Part shown: positions 20,958-32,939 of the stretch, in pieces
Layout: each line of letters opens with the position of its first letter
Numbering within the stretch: position 1 is the stretch's first letter
From: Spirometra erinaceieuropaei
Lineage: Eukaryota; Platyhelminthes; Cestoda; Diphyllobothriidea; Diphyllobothriidae
Direction of reading: 5' to 3'
Length of the DNA: 64,000 nt
Assembly: GCA_902702965.1 (NCBI GenBank)
Contig: CACRXP010000548.1
Location: 210,571 to 274,570, forward strand
The notes under the pieces: model-generated
Told to the model about the DNA's origin: nothing
Seen by the model: the letters and a program-made list of their open reading frames with translations, nothing else
The model's database searches: none
Made by a program: the position numbers and the translations under genes

Positions 20958-22830
20958 TTGTATTTAATGCCAGTTTGCAGGCTGTGTTGGGAAAAAAAAC
21001 TAAGCACAAATCCAGCCAACAGCGAAAAACGTCTGATAATCAAATAAGGAGGATGGTGTTTCTGTAGAGTTTTGACGGTTCAGGAAAAAAGCTGCTGCCC
21101 AAGAAATGACGGCAGACAAGAAAGGGAGGGCTGGCACTGCATCGGATATTTTCAGTCGCCATTTCTTTTCATGAAGTTGGAACTGGACCACACAAATGCA
21201 CTGTAGAACAGTTGTCGCTTTTGACTGAAGAAACTGTCCCTGGTGACACCGGCCACTAGGATCCAAGACCACAAACAGTGAATTCATCACCCAAAATTTG
21301 TGGGAGTTTTTCTGAATATTGCAGTTTTCACATTCCTGGGCAATTTATTCCATACAGCAATTGTGTTTACAGAAAAGAATCGACGATATTTAATGGTACG
21401 TGCCAGAGGAAGAAATAAAAGGACCTCACGGTGACTGTTACTTCGAGCGTAGACAAGATTTTCTAAAGTAGTGAGCAGGTTAAAGGCACATTTATATAAA
21501 AGCTTAAATATCAAAAAGTCCCCTTTGTAATCTACGAAACCACAATGGATCAACGCCTGTAAGCCAATAAGGCTCTTGGTACAATAAATTCCGGTGTTCC
21601 GAGGTTAAAACTTCCTTGGTAAAAAATGTTGGACGAATTCTATTTCCTCCCACTCAGCAGTACGCATGAGGCTAAATAAAAACTAAAAGTATTCCAGACC
21701 AGGTCTAACGTACATGTTATAAAGGCGCATTCTAATATCACTGGTTTTTAAGTTTCGGAGGATAAACCCGGTCGTTTTACGTGCTTTGGAGACTATCAAG
21801 GCACAGTGCTCCGGAAGACTGACTCTTGGAGTATGATACACCCAGATCCTTAATAGGTCTAAGTACATTTATATCGTGACCGTCAACATTTACTTGGGGT
21901 TGGTGGTCGTCGCCAACCACCATGACTGAGCATTTATGCCAAGAAGGAGAAAGGCGCCATGCGTGGCACCACTGGGCGAAGACCTATAGGTCACTCTTCA
22001 GGAGCTCGATCGCGATGTTACGATCTACTGGCTTATATCGATACACATCTTTCAGATCATTGGCATACATGGAGGGCTTGTCATTTTAAAAACAAATCTG
22101 GCACATCGTTGATAATTTTAATTTCATTTAATTTTATTTGATGCCAGTTTACGGGCATTGTCAATGTAGCCTTAAACACATATCCGGCCAGCTGTGAGAA
22201 ACAAAAACTCCTGTTTTATGGTTTGCAGGGTTCAGACAAAATAAAGGCGGGTCAAGTTCACGGCCCTGAATGACTCACTCCTCACGCATGCGGGATTGGA
22301 TATAACATTAGAAATCTTAACCCGGCTTGTGCGAGCGCCCAGCGAAGAGGATACCAAACTCGGGATTTTACAACCTATTTCGAGAGAGGAAAGTTTCAAG
22401 TGAAGAAGAGCATGGTCAACATAGCAAAAGAATTTACTGAAACCGAAATAGACTGCGTAAAGTGTAAAACCATTATCCTAAATTGGAGAACACGGTCAAA
22501 TAAAGAGAGCTGGCAGGTGTCACAAGACCGAACTTTGAAGAATCTATACCGAGCAGCACTCAGTAGGTTAGTGCCACATAATTTATCTTTGATCAATGTC
22601 TCTAAGATTTTTGGAACTGCTGGGTGGTTCTTAATTGGCCGAAAGTCATTAAATTACGTAGTGATCGTGCTTGGGAATAGGTAAAATGCGTAATTCCTTT
22701 CACAAAGAAGAATAGTTTCACTTTCAGGGGCGGGAATTATTTCATTTGCGTCCGGTTTTAGAATGCTTACTGAGAAACCATCAGGTCCCGGGCAATGAGA
22801 TTGACGAAACCGCCGAATCGCTACAGTCAC
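20957..22830 (-). mobile_element. Decayed CR1/Jockey-like LINE (RT to 3' UTR)
   Basis: The RT begins near 22830 with a GPDGFSVSILK-like stretch, then FNDFRPIKNHPAVPKILE (22630), RFFKVRSC (22535), a worn motif A/B part, NDVPDLF (22110), motif C as YAND (22056-22067), IKDLGVYHTP (21850), SKARKTTGFILRN (21760), YVRPGLEYF (21690) and the C-terminal TFFS-type motif as RRFFSVNTIAVWNKLP near 21350. Several stops and frameshifts occur, and the active site has Asn for Asp. Two related non-coding blocks, 20957-21180 and 22128-22330, end in the same GGCAT(C/T)AAATA AT-rich tail; the second interrupts the RT. Confidence 0.65.
22128..22330 (-). repeat. Nested LINE 3'-UTR-like insert inside the RT
   Basis: On the minus strand this block (TCTGAACCCTGCAAACC-like, then CTGGCCGGATATGTG and GTAAACTGGCATCAAATA with an AT-rich tail) matches 20957-21180, the region just after the LINE's C terminus. 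It sits between RT motif A and the NDVPDLF segment, so it looks like a short copy of the 3' end inserted into the RT of the same family. Confidence 0.45.
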
Positions 22831-22841
22831 GTCTCAAAGAA

Positions 22842-25800
22842 TGTCCGCCAACTGACATCTCTTAGCATGAGAAATACCAGACAGAGTCTGACAAAAGACT
22901 TTTCGAGCAAAAGTCTCTGAAACTTTTCGATTTTATTGCGGTCCCAGGCGTCCATTAAGCCAAAGAAAGGGCGGCGATACTTAAGGACGAGAAGGACAAA
23001 CAGTTAATAATGTCTTAGCTTTATCTCCGAAAGAAGAAAATTATGTGATACGAACACCCATATCTGCGCAGATTTGGCGGAGGTTCTGTCTGCACGTTGT
23101 GATAACGCGATCTTATTTGTATAACTTAAGCCTAGGTCCTTTATGGTGGAGCATTCTGAGAATGGGCTATTCTGAAGAATTATGGGGCCAGGAAGCTTGA
23201 CAGGACCAAAAGACAAGAAACTACACTTGGGCGATGAAAATTCCATCTGCCATGCTGAATTCCATCTGCCGAGGCGTAGTAAATCGGCGTTAATTTTTTT
23301 AACACCAACACTTGCGGTGTCCTTAGAATATCAGTAAGCAATCTTGAGGTCATCGGCATAAATAAAAGTTTGCGAATTTCTGAGTTTAGTCGAAATGACA
23401 TTGATATAAAGAAGGAAGAGTGGCGGACACAGAATGGTGACTTGAAGTACCCCACCCGCGACCGAGTGAGATGTCGAGTAGCTATTGCCAGTTATAACCT
23501 TCTGATATCGGTTAGATAGATAGGATCCGATGAAGTAGAGTAGAGAAGGCCGAATTCCGAGAGCTTTCAGTTTTACAAAAACACATTTATGCGACACCTT
23601 GTCGAAGGCCTTGCTGAAATCAGAGTAGATAAATATCACTGACGACTGCTCATTAGAATGAGAAATGATTAAATTAAAAAAACAAAGTAGCAAGTTTAGC
23701 AGGATCTTTCAAATAAAAATCCACTCTGATTAGCTGGGCAGAAATCAGGAAATTCATTAAAAATTATCCATTTAAGAAGTTTTACTAGAGACGGGGTTTG
23801 TGCCCACCCCGACAGCTATTAACATCGGACTGAGATCCGGACTCGAAGATAGGAATAGTAACTGACGTCTTCCATGTCTCCGGGGAAACGCCGTTCCAAA
23901 GAAAGGCGGGAAATGAATGGTTAAGTAATATGGGGAGATCGGGTGTCTGTTTGCTAGTCCAATTTGGAATCCTGCCTATTCTCGAGCAGTGTGACTTTTC
24001 CAAATGACTTATATCTTTCTTAATTAGATCTGAGGAGACCTCGATTGTACTCCGTGTCATGTGTGAAAAACAAACGAAAGAAGCTGACTGGTTCGGACTC
24101 CGCAGTAAGGTGGTTTGCAACGAAAGCACTAAAAAACCGCCTTATCAGTGTCATCGATGAGGGAGAATTTGTTATCGTTTAGCAAGAGCGAAATTCCGTG
24201 AGCACGCTTAGAGGACGACCGATGGCGGGATATTCCAGCGAAGAAGTTGACAGGGTCCGGGTTACTGATAGCAAGTGATTCCCTTTGTCCGATACGCACT
24301 TGGTGCACCCTCGAGGACTTTTCAAAAATCTCTGTGATTTTCGATGAACGAATTAAGAACTGGTGGTAAAGTTGCGCTGCTGCCGTCCTACCTTTTTAGT
24401 CTACCACAAAGAAAATGAGGAGCAAGAGAATCCGAGCAATTAGACTTGAGATATGTACGATGTCGAAAATCGTCTTGGAAACGCTGGCCATGGCGTCACG
24501 GAGAAATTTCGCATCATTAAGGGAGAGAAAGTCAGGCCAATCCAGTGATCCAATATAGTTATTTATTGAGCCGTTGTCCATGTGAAAGCAATTTACGTAG
24601 TTCTGTGCTGTGCTGGTCTTCTTTGAAAAAGCAGGCGAAAGGCAACGATGAATAAATATGTGATCACTATCAAAAAGGTCATTTTTGAAAGCAATAAAAA
24701 GAGGAGCAGTGCCATTGATGAAGATACGATCCAAAATGTGAATATCCCTTGTTGCAGAGCGTACAAGCTGAGACCAGTTAAAAAATTGACAATATCTTGG
24801 AAAGATTGGAATCTAGGTGGACGGATAGGAAGGTTAAAATCCCCAATGATTGTCTTAACATCGAAAGCACATTCCGAAATTAGTCTAAAGATTTCACAAA
24901 GTCGTGCATCATCGCTGACCGAAGAGTTTAGGGGACTGTAGGTACAGCCAATAAGTGCCTTTTTAACGGCCAGAGAATAACAGATGAGAAGCGGAAGTTT
25001 CCCGTGAGTGAGAAAGTATTCAGAGAATCGGGTTTGTGCTTTACGTAGGATCTTAGACAAAGAAGGCAACCGTCCCACGCCTAGTTATGCCGTCCTGACG
25101 ATAGAAATCAACGTCATCTATAAAAAGGGAAGAGACAGGAATTAGAAATTAGCCCAGGATTCTGTTATGCATATAATATCGGACGTCATGTAGAGAGCAA
25201 TGGCTCTATTATGGGTCATCTTGTTTATAACAGACCTGGCAGTTCGTAGTATAACATTCAATGTCCTTCGAGCAGCATGACTAATGTCGGCGATGTTTAT
25301 AAAAAATTTTGGAAGATGATATGTAAACTGTGAATTGTTGTTATTTGGAGAATAAGTACCACTGAGTCCAGAATTATTGACATATGGAGAGTCAGCAAAA
25401 AAGACTGAGCGGCTGACCTAAAGGATGTGGGGATATAGTTTTTAGACGCTGGGATAGTAAACAAATTAGAACATGGACAAGATTGTTTGTAATTAACTTG
25501 GAAAGAAGGAGGGAGCCTAGAAGAAACGCAGAGATTACTGGGGAAGCTAGGCGGCCGTAAGAAGTAAAAGGTGGGAAATCATGTCTAGGATGTAAATTAA
25601 AAGGAGTTAGGTTTACTTACTTGAGAACAGTCGGCCCTAAGTGATAGGAAGCCTGAACTAGGATGGAAGGTAAACGAGCAAGGGCGATTCAAATAAGGGT
25701 TATTTGCAGGATAGATGGTAGGGCCTTGGTAAATAGCCAGTACGAGGGTCATAGAATTGTTCTAGGATACACCTGGAGCTACAAGATTTATAAACGATCT

Positions 25801-26251
25801 CGGGTGTAAAGACTTAGTAGATCTAAGAGTAGGCGGCATACTACTGAATGGAGTTATTTTATCTTTCTTTGAGTCACAGTCGGGTTCAGTTTTTGGATCA
25901 TATCGTTCTGAAGCTCTGCCACAGAGGACTGAAATGGAGAATTCGGAAAACCCTGTTGAAGTGGGGAAACTATCGGTCCAGCTGATGTAGACGGATTTTT
26001 GTGCGTTCTAGGAGAGCTACCCGGTGGATTAGGGAGGAAACCGGGGCTTCTGTTAAGCTGAAGACAGACGAAGGCGTTAAGTGGCTTGAGTGGGAGGGAG
26101 GTTTAGGAGGAAGGAGGAACAGTGAGTTGGATTTCGCAAGAGTAGGATTGACTGAATTTACATGCTTATTTGTATTTTGATCCAACTTCCTAACGTTGGA
26201 CTGAGAAGACGAGCGTTTATGTGAGACGAGGAACCCAATTTTACGCCCCAT
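22842..26251 (-). mobile_element. Near full-length LINE (ORF1-like region, endonuclease, RT)
   Basis: From 26251 downward: a Ser/Pro-rich N-terminal part starting MGRKIGFLVSHKR, preceded by CHDLNC, which could be a worn C2H2 finger; a LQNDMIQKLN stretch (25890); an endonuclease with NKMTHNRAIAL and DIICITESW (25180), GCTYSP, TIIGDFNLPI (24850) and DSDHIFIH (24660); then RT with GVSPETWKTSVTIPIF (23870), motif A YSDFSKAFDKVSH (23600), GGVLQ (23450) and motif C IYADDLKIAY with intact YADD at 23349-23360. TIKDLGLSYTNK (23110) and a truncated C-terminal LRDVSWRTF (22850) end it, where another LINE abuts. Many frame breaks; not functional as it stands. Confidence 0.8.
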
Positions 26252-26459
26252 GCAGTTAAGATCATGGCAATGGGAAAATTTCGCGTTTCCCGAATATAAA
26301 ATGGACGATTTTTGCTATGGTATGACAGGCTTTAGGCGTCTGTTATTTTATCCACACGGGTATAGGAAACGAACGACAGCATCAGCTGGCCGTGCAGATC
26401 GAGGGACACGTTTCAACGAGAAGTTATTAGCCTATTCTATTTATCACTAGATTCACTGG

Positions 26460-27440
26460 CGACCAAGGGAACCAGTAAGTCCAGACGTTCACATTTATTA
26501 AAGGGGACATCGGAAGCGTTTCCGTCGAACAGTTTTCTTAGAACTGAGAGCATAGTAAAAACCCCCGGATGAAATCCTCGTAACTGTAAAGTGCAGGCAG
26601 ACCAGGCTGCCTATGAATGACAACCGATAACGAATGACTACTAATGCTTCCTAACCTCAGTTTGCTTGTGCCACGCCTAGGTACAGAAGTCGAGAGCTTT
26701 CGCTGACCTGTGACTTTTTCTTTCATCTTATCTTGCGGTAAGTTGCAATTAATCAAAACTTCTGGCCAAATTTCAACGATAGGTTAATGGTGGAACGAAG
26801 ATGTATACAGTTACAGACAGTTCAAGTGCAAAGTGCAAATTGCAAAATGTGACTAGTAGTCAGTAGGCACAGTCTAGCAAAACTCAAACAGGAAATGGCA
26901 GCCGATAATTCTATAAGAATAATCCCGTAATTACAGGACATTATTCTAAAAACAATGGCTTAAAGTCCATGTGCCTTTTAGGAAAATCACTTGAAAAATA
27001 TCTTTCGCTTATCTCCAAATCTGACCTCGTCTATGCTGCCTGATGTCTTCGCAAAAATTAAATCCAGACGGCCAGCCCCTTGGCCCTCATTGTTCTTGCC
27101 GTAAGAATCACCTTAAATGTTTTGTGCAGCAAACCGTAGTCGCTTTTGGGCATGACTCTTGAACAGTGACCCAGCCTACTATGAAAAGCACTTCAGTCTG
27201 ACTACAGTATAGCATACCAGTTCCCGATGCTCGGATAGGGCGTTGGCAAGTTAGCTTAAAAGACAACACCGTTGGCATTTTATATATCAGTAAGAGAGAT
27301 AAACGAAGCGAGATACATAAAACTTTCTCCGCACAAATGATGTCCACACACTCTTTACACTGGAAGGATTATAGCAAAGATTTTGACAATTGAGCCAAAA
27401 CTCGCATTTACCTCGGCAAAGCCACAGGTACGCTGTCATT
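26460..27440. other. No recognisable feature
   Basis: Small frames only; a basic minus-strand frame (26538-26756) has no motif I know. Confidence 0.35.
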
Positions 27441-27449
27441 GTGTACACA

Positions 27450-27619
27450 GTGCATGCGGCCGGAAAAATGTTCATTCGAAAGCCAGCATTCCGAGGTAAC
27501 TGAATTATTATAGAATTATGCAGCATGATTGATTTTAAAATCCTACTTATGTGTTTTTATCGAAACGAAAACGCATTTCAGAATTTCGATTAACATTTCA
27601 TGAGTTAGCACACCTACTG
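27450..27619. repeat. Solo right arm of the foldback MITE
   Basis: Contains the CATTCGAAAGCCAGCATTCC, GAATTATTATAGAATTA and CGAAACGAAAACGCATTTC words in order, then CATGAGTTAGCACACCTACTG and TA at 27619-27621. These match the right arm of the copies at 8203-9190 and 57984-58953. No left arm is visible within 1 kb upstream. Confidence 0.65.
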
Positions 27620-27621
27620 TA

Positions 27622-28540
27622 CTGCAGAAAACGAATCCAAACACCCCCAGGAGGGTTGATTCTCCGCCAGGGTTGTAGCACCAGGTACATGCTGACAGTC
27701 AATAATAGTAACAATGGAAAACCTGACCAACCAACTGTGAAAAGCATTATCGAGCTTCTTTGGGTCTGCTGAGCAGTTTCGTCTTTGACAACGAGCAGTC
27801 GGCTCAGCTGTTTGGAGCGCCAGTCAGATAATACACCTGTCTCAGATATAGCCCCTCTTGTCCTATTCACACGCTGTTAACCGTGAAGTATCAACCTACA
27901 GTCTTGGGGGTTGTGGGGAGCGTAAAGTACTTCAAAATACCCTGAAAAAAATTGTATCTGCAACAAAAAACAGCCTATTTTACTTGCCTTTGTCTTCTTA
28001 TCCTTGGCACCATGCGAAAAAAGGGCAGAACTGATGTGTTCCCGTTCCCAACGCCGACTTCGCCGTGAGGGCCTTTTTCGCATTCAGCCCCAAAACAAGC
28101 CTACTCTTTAAATATGAATACATTCTATTACAATTTACATGGGATAACGAACGTTGACATTGAAAATGTGGACGCCCAGAGGAAGTTGTAAAATTACTTT
28201 ATTACGCAGGGTAATGTTTTGCGAAAGGGCGAAATATAAAGCAAGACTAATGAAGGGTATTAGCAGGTATTTCCGCCAAATTTCAAAACAATTACTCTGC
28301 TGGATATATGTAAGGTTTAGTGCAAGTTTTAAAAAACAAATAGCCCGAAAAAAATATGTGGAGGAAAGCACACCCTCTTCTCTACTAAATGCACTAATGG
28401 AAACTTTGCTTTTCGATATGTCTACCATCATTTTTGACATAGCATTCAGCACGTTTTCAAAGGCTCACGAGCATGTTACGACATGATTATGCCACTATCC
28501 TGTTGATGCCCTCTGTCCCTGCGATATATCTGACATCCAA
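27622..28540. other. No recognisable feature
   Basis: Overlapping frames on both strands at 28135-28486 are AT-rich and carry no motif. Confidence 0.35.
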
Positions 28541-28553
28541 TGAAGGCTGCGTG

Positions 28554-29400
28554 CTATCGCCAATATTCACGGACAGTCAGTTTTCGGTAACTATTCGGAG
28601 ACAGTTCAGTTAAGCAAATTTTCAGCCCATAAAGTTTTGATGTGACGCTTTGGACATTGGTATACGAACGCCTCAGTTTTGCGCCAGTCGAATTTCCGAC
28701 AGCACTTGTCACCGTTGTGAGCACTATTGCATTGTCGTGGATAAATTTTTCACTGACCTGTTCCGCTGCTTGATGAGTTTTATCAGCTTCCGTTCCTTCG
28801 GTCAGAACACTAGCCATTAAAGGTTTAGTTATGCTGTCGCCTCTGGAAGCTGGTTCCACGATGGTACTTGCGTCAGCTGAAAAGTCGTTGTTAGTATTAC
28901 TGGCTTGTCCAACTGGAACGCCATATTTTTCCAAACTACTTTCACTCGAAGATAACCAAGTTGTGTTCGTCATTCTTGAGTCTTGATTTTACTTCTGAAA
29001 CAAGTTTTCGGCGTTTCGAACGTTCCGTTAGACAGTAGTTCGGTTGAAAAACCTGTTTGTGTAAACTCCGGTGGTTGGATTTTCCGACAGGATCAACCTG
29101 ACCTGCTTTTTGTTCTATGGCATAATTTTGGGAGGACGATGTGAGAATACTGCTGTCCTTCTTCACTCATTTTCCACCCCGGAATGTTTCAAGGACTTTT
29201 ATTTTGACGTCTAGTTGTGGGAGTTGGTTTAGAAGGCCATGCAAAGAAGTGAGATCCTCTGATTCAGTTTTCAAATCTGACTGCATTCGATTCAAGGAAG
29301 CCCGGAAAAACTAGACACAGTTGACGATCCCGGTACTCTTTATTTTGTCTTTCTGGGAAATTATTTGTACGAGGACGAGGACGATTTTCAGAGCCGTCAC
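28554..29400 (-). mobile_element. 5' part of a CR1/Jockey-like LINE (ORF1-like and start of endonuclease)
   Basis: On the minus strand, a Glu/Leu/Lys-rich segment (DLKTESEDLTSLHGLLNQL near 29240) is followed by a 74-codon frame (28942-29166) with RSKRRKLVSEVKSRLKNDE and a 139-codon frame (28554-28973). The latter ends in RRSYTNVQSVTSKLYGLKI and LTELSPN, the same opening as the endonuclease of the LINE at 2.25 kb. The copy is cut off about 35 residues into the endonuclease. An in-frame stop lies between the first two parts. Confidence 0.6.
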
Positions 29401-30340
29401 TTGGATTTCAACTCTTGCTGTCAAATACCTACCCCGAGGGACCAGCCAGGGCTTATTTTAACTTTATGTTCTTGTCATGACGTTTCCTATCCCTTTTAGC
29501 CCCCAATTCCTGTCTCCGCATTTAAACATGTGTTCCATAAAGCACTTAGGTGGTTGAGAGAACATGATGGCAACTGTGAATTGGGCAACCTAGTTATATC
29601 ACCTATTGGCCCAAGAGAACTCCCGTCACTTTCATTAAGAGGAGCGGACCATGTGGCTTAACTCGTCTCGTCTATAAATCGGGTCTGACTTTATCAGAAG
29701 CCTCCTTACCATCGTTCACTTGTTACCTGTGCCAGTTACTGTATTTAATTATTCGTTGCCGGTGCTTTGAGGTGCTCCTGAGACGATACTTTTCGTACTT
29801 TTTGCGTTTTACACGTTTTTCTGATTCTAAGGCTGGCAACCTTCTTCTGGTCATCCTCCTGGTCGGTATAGTGCATTCAAACAATCCAAAATTATCTTCA
29901 GGTAGTTGGCCAGTCAGCATCCCGAAATCGGCGCTTTTTCTGCATTGCTTCATAACGAGTCAGTTGGATACTCATTTGCACTTATTCAAACGGCCCTTTC
30001 TAACAATGCCTGATCGTCAGCGGACAGAATAACTACCCCTCTTGTTTAAGGCCTTCTTATGACACGTGGTCAAGAAGGGCTTCGGTCCGAAACGTTGCAT
30101 TTAGCGTATCCCAATCAACTTTTTCACTTTCTGGATCGTCATTTAAGACAACTTCGCTGTCCCAACTGTAAGTGTTGCATAACTGTTTGCCGAGTTTCTT
30201 CCCGGTCTTTCGATCGTCTATACCTTGACCCCACAGGTCTCCGTGTATGCTCGATTTCAGAAAGTCCTTGACGCTTTCACCCAACTCCGTGTATACTCTT
30301 CATTTCCAGAGGGGTTTTGTCATCATAAGCGTCCAAAGCT
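29400..30340. other. No assigned feature; opposite-strand frames at 30057-30284
   Basis: A 75-codon minus frame and a 70-codon plus frame overlap at 30057-30284. The plus frame (QEGLRSETLHLAYPNQLFHF) feels familiar from flatworm repeats, but I cannot name it. Nothing else recognised. Confidence 0.25.
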
Positions 30341-30349
30341 TGCTCTACG

Positions 30350-30397
30350 TAAGCAAACCAGGCCGTACCCCATGGGGTTGGTTTGCTTAGGCTAAGC
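30350..30397. repeat. Inverted repeat with inner palindrome
   Basis: TAAGCAAACCA at 30350-30360 is perfectly complemented by TGGTTTGCTTA at 30379-30389, and the loop holds the palindrome CCCCATGGGG (30368-30377). The 3' arm overlaps a second small hairpin, GCTTA-GGC-TAAGC (30385-30397). Confidence 0.8.
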
Positions 30398-30419
30398 ACC
30401 TGGAATTTTGATAGTGGCT

Positions 30420-32900
30420 TCTCATTATATATTCGTCATTTCTGGTGATCCGGGGCAGTGGTGATTTCCTGAAATATTCATTTTGAGTATATCCTGGCCG
30501 TAAGAGACTTTTAATTTATAACTGAGGTCATTTTTGAGCTCCCTGATCCAGAGGGGCTTATGACTGCCAAATCTGGCCAAAGATCTAGTAAAGCGTCTTT
30601 GAAGGACATCTTGTTGCTTTCAGCCATTTGATGACGCTACTCCAAAGAAAATTCAATAGTAATCTAGGTGTTGCAATATACGTCATATAAACTTTCGTTT
30701 TGGTGCATCTGGGGTCCACTTATTTCCACATGCATCCGCATAAGCAAGGAACTTTCAGAAAAATTCGTTCTATTTTGGGGGTAATAAGTCAAGTGTATTT
30801 GCATAATTCAAACCTATGTTGGTCGTTTGTTGATAGCGTTTCTTTTATTTTGTACTTACCAAAAATTCGGGTGAATTTCAGTGAACCAAAATCGATGAGA
30901 ATGATATTTACCACAGATTACTCCATTCACTTATCTTTCTAAGATCTTTCTCGATTGAATAATGCATATTGGTCATCGAATTTTCGCCATATGCATATAC
31001 GAGTTTTAGGTCGCCCGCATGTGAAGACGTTATAGCTGGGGTTAATATGAGCGGTAAACCGTGAATGCATATGACAAATTGAGGAGACCCAATATAGTGC
31101 CTTGAAATATTCTACTAAGAGTAGAAAATGCTTCTGAGACCACGTTTCAAATCTGAACTATATAATATCGATTTTTGAGGTAGGATTTAGGAGACGTAAG
31201 AAGGCGGCTAATCCTGCGACTTATTATCCTGATGAGTAGTCCTTTATGGGAGGACTTTATTGGTGGCGTTCTTAAGATCGAAAGATATCGTTAAGGCTAT
31301 ATTTCTGAAAGATCAATTGTTAGAAATTAATTTCAGGAAAGGAATATGGTGTAACTAGTTTGATGTTTTACTCAGAAATGCGCATTAGAAAGGGGTATGA
31401 GGTTAGCATTTCTCAAATAATCCACCATTTGATTGAGAATTTTTTCAGGGATTTTGAAGTTTCCGGCTGCACTGTGAACAGCACGGTGGCTTTGGCAATC
31501 AGATCAGTGACCACTTTGGAAGTTCGGTGCAGTGCTCGAGTATTTTCAAATTTCTGACAAAACAGCATTCAACTGAGTAGTGAAAATAGTGTAGAGAGAG
31601 GTATTGGGACATATATATTATTTTTTAGCGTACGTGGAAAATTTTTATCTATCTTAAGAGGTGGACTAAGGGACGTGTTATAGGTATGTTAACAGTTTCT
31701 TCGCCGAGACAGATCCAACTAAGGATACATCCTGATAGTTCGGTCAGTCTTGGGATTGCCTCTTTTTCGACTGTAGATTTGCTAATTGACGGTCGTCTGT
31801 TATTACTTGTCCCGAGCTGGCGCTCATTATTTGGAGTCCTATTTTGCCATATTTATTATTCGCCCGTAAAAGATTTTAACTGCATGTTCAGGAGGCTCTA
31901 ATGAACAGTGTTCATCAACTATATTCTTCTCGTTTCCGTCTTAATAACTTGGCCACTAATTCCGTTAATTGCTCAGGGTGTAAATAAAAAATTGACAGAG
32001 GGGTCATGGAGTATTTTTTAAATTCTTAATTCTTATCAGAAAGGAATTTTTAGGATTCGACTACTTAAAATGCGGCTTCTCGTCCATGAGGGCAGGTCGA
32101 ATAGTAAGTAGGGCGGAGTATGCAAGACTGACAGCTGCTGTGGAGAATTGTGTCGAAAGGCATGAACTCCAATTAGATGACCTGCTACAGACCTGCGTGG
32201 AGTCTTTTTCGAAATTTTTAGGGCTCATATGGGTGGTGCTACAATCATATGCTAGCTTTTTTCTTAACGGGAACGTAGCTATTACTGCTTTGCAAATACT
32301 TTCAGGGGTTGCACTGCCATAATGCGTACACATAAGACAAGTGTCACCGGTGAGGATAATTTCGGGTATTATTTCCTCAGGTCATTCGAGGTGGACGAGT
32401 GAAAATAATAATTATTTGTGCTTAGCAGAGTTAACAGTCCAGTCCAGTTTATGTCGTGATGACTGAAGTCAACCGCAATTAGTTATAGGCCTTTCTTGAT
32501 ACATCGTTTGTTAAATGGTTAGGGCCTGTATCATCGTTACTACATTCTGGGCGGGGGGGGGGCTAGAGAAATCCGTTTAACGTGGCTTTCGTGACCCTGA
32601 AATTGTATTTCAGCAAAGCACTCATCCTCGGTGAAAAGTTGATTTCAAAGACAAAGACCGCTTTTTTCAAGGATACTTTCATTCACACCAAACATCCTCC
32701 GCCCTGCTTACATAATCGATACTGTTGATGCAAATTATAATTAACGACATACAGTATTGCACGGGATATTTGGAAATTTGTCCGTGTATCTGTAATGCAA
32801 ATGATATCAAAGTTATCGACTCAAACAAAAGTACTGAGTCGAGACATTTTAAGGACTGTCGACTTTGCATTGGTAAAACGATGTTTAGGACGTCGGCGGA
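30420..32900 (-). mobile_element. Ancient LINE fossil (endonuclease to RT C terminus)
   Basis: Minus-strand order: endonuclease start FDIICITDTRTNF (32815-32770), AVDFSHHDINW in place of GDFNxxxIDW (32480), then RT pieces KILNQMVDYLRNANLIPLS (31430), motif A SFDLKNATNKV (31270), FQGTILGLL (31100), motif C as HAGD (31010-31021) followed by LKLVYAYGE, RKISEWSNLW (30930), and a C-terminal LQRRFTRSLARFG (30590). Stops and frameshifts are frequent. The opening DIICIT matches the element at 22842-26251, so it may be an older copy of that family. Confidence 0.6.
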
Positions 32901-32939
32901 AACAGACTGTGGTGAGCCAAAAGGAGGGAGTTGAGTGAT

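Noticed and set aside
24648..24941. Open frame of 97 codons on the plus strand
   Set aside because: It is the shadow of the LINE endonuclease on the minus strand.
30070..30110. GGTCCGAAACGTTG resembling the GAAAC side of a hammerhead ribozyme
   Set aside because: The matching CTGANGA core is not present in a usable form (GTCAAGA).
31230..31260. Hammerhead-ribozyme-like CTGATGAG followed by a small hairpin
   Set aside because: The GAAA that must follow stem II is missing, and the site lies in decayed RT coding sequence.
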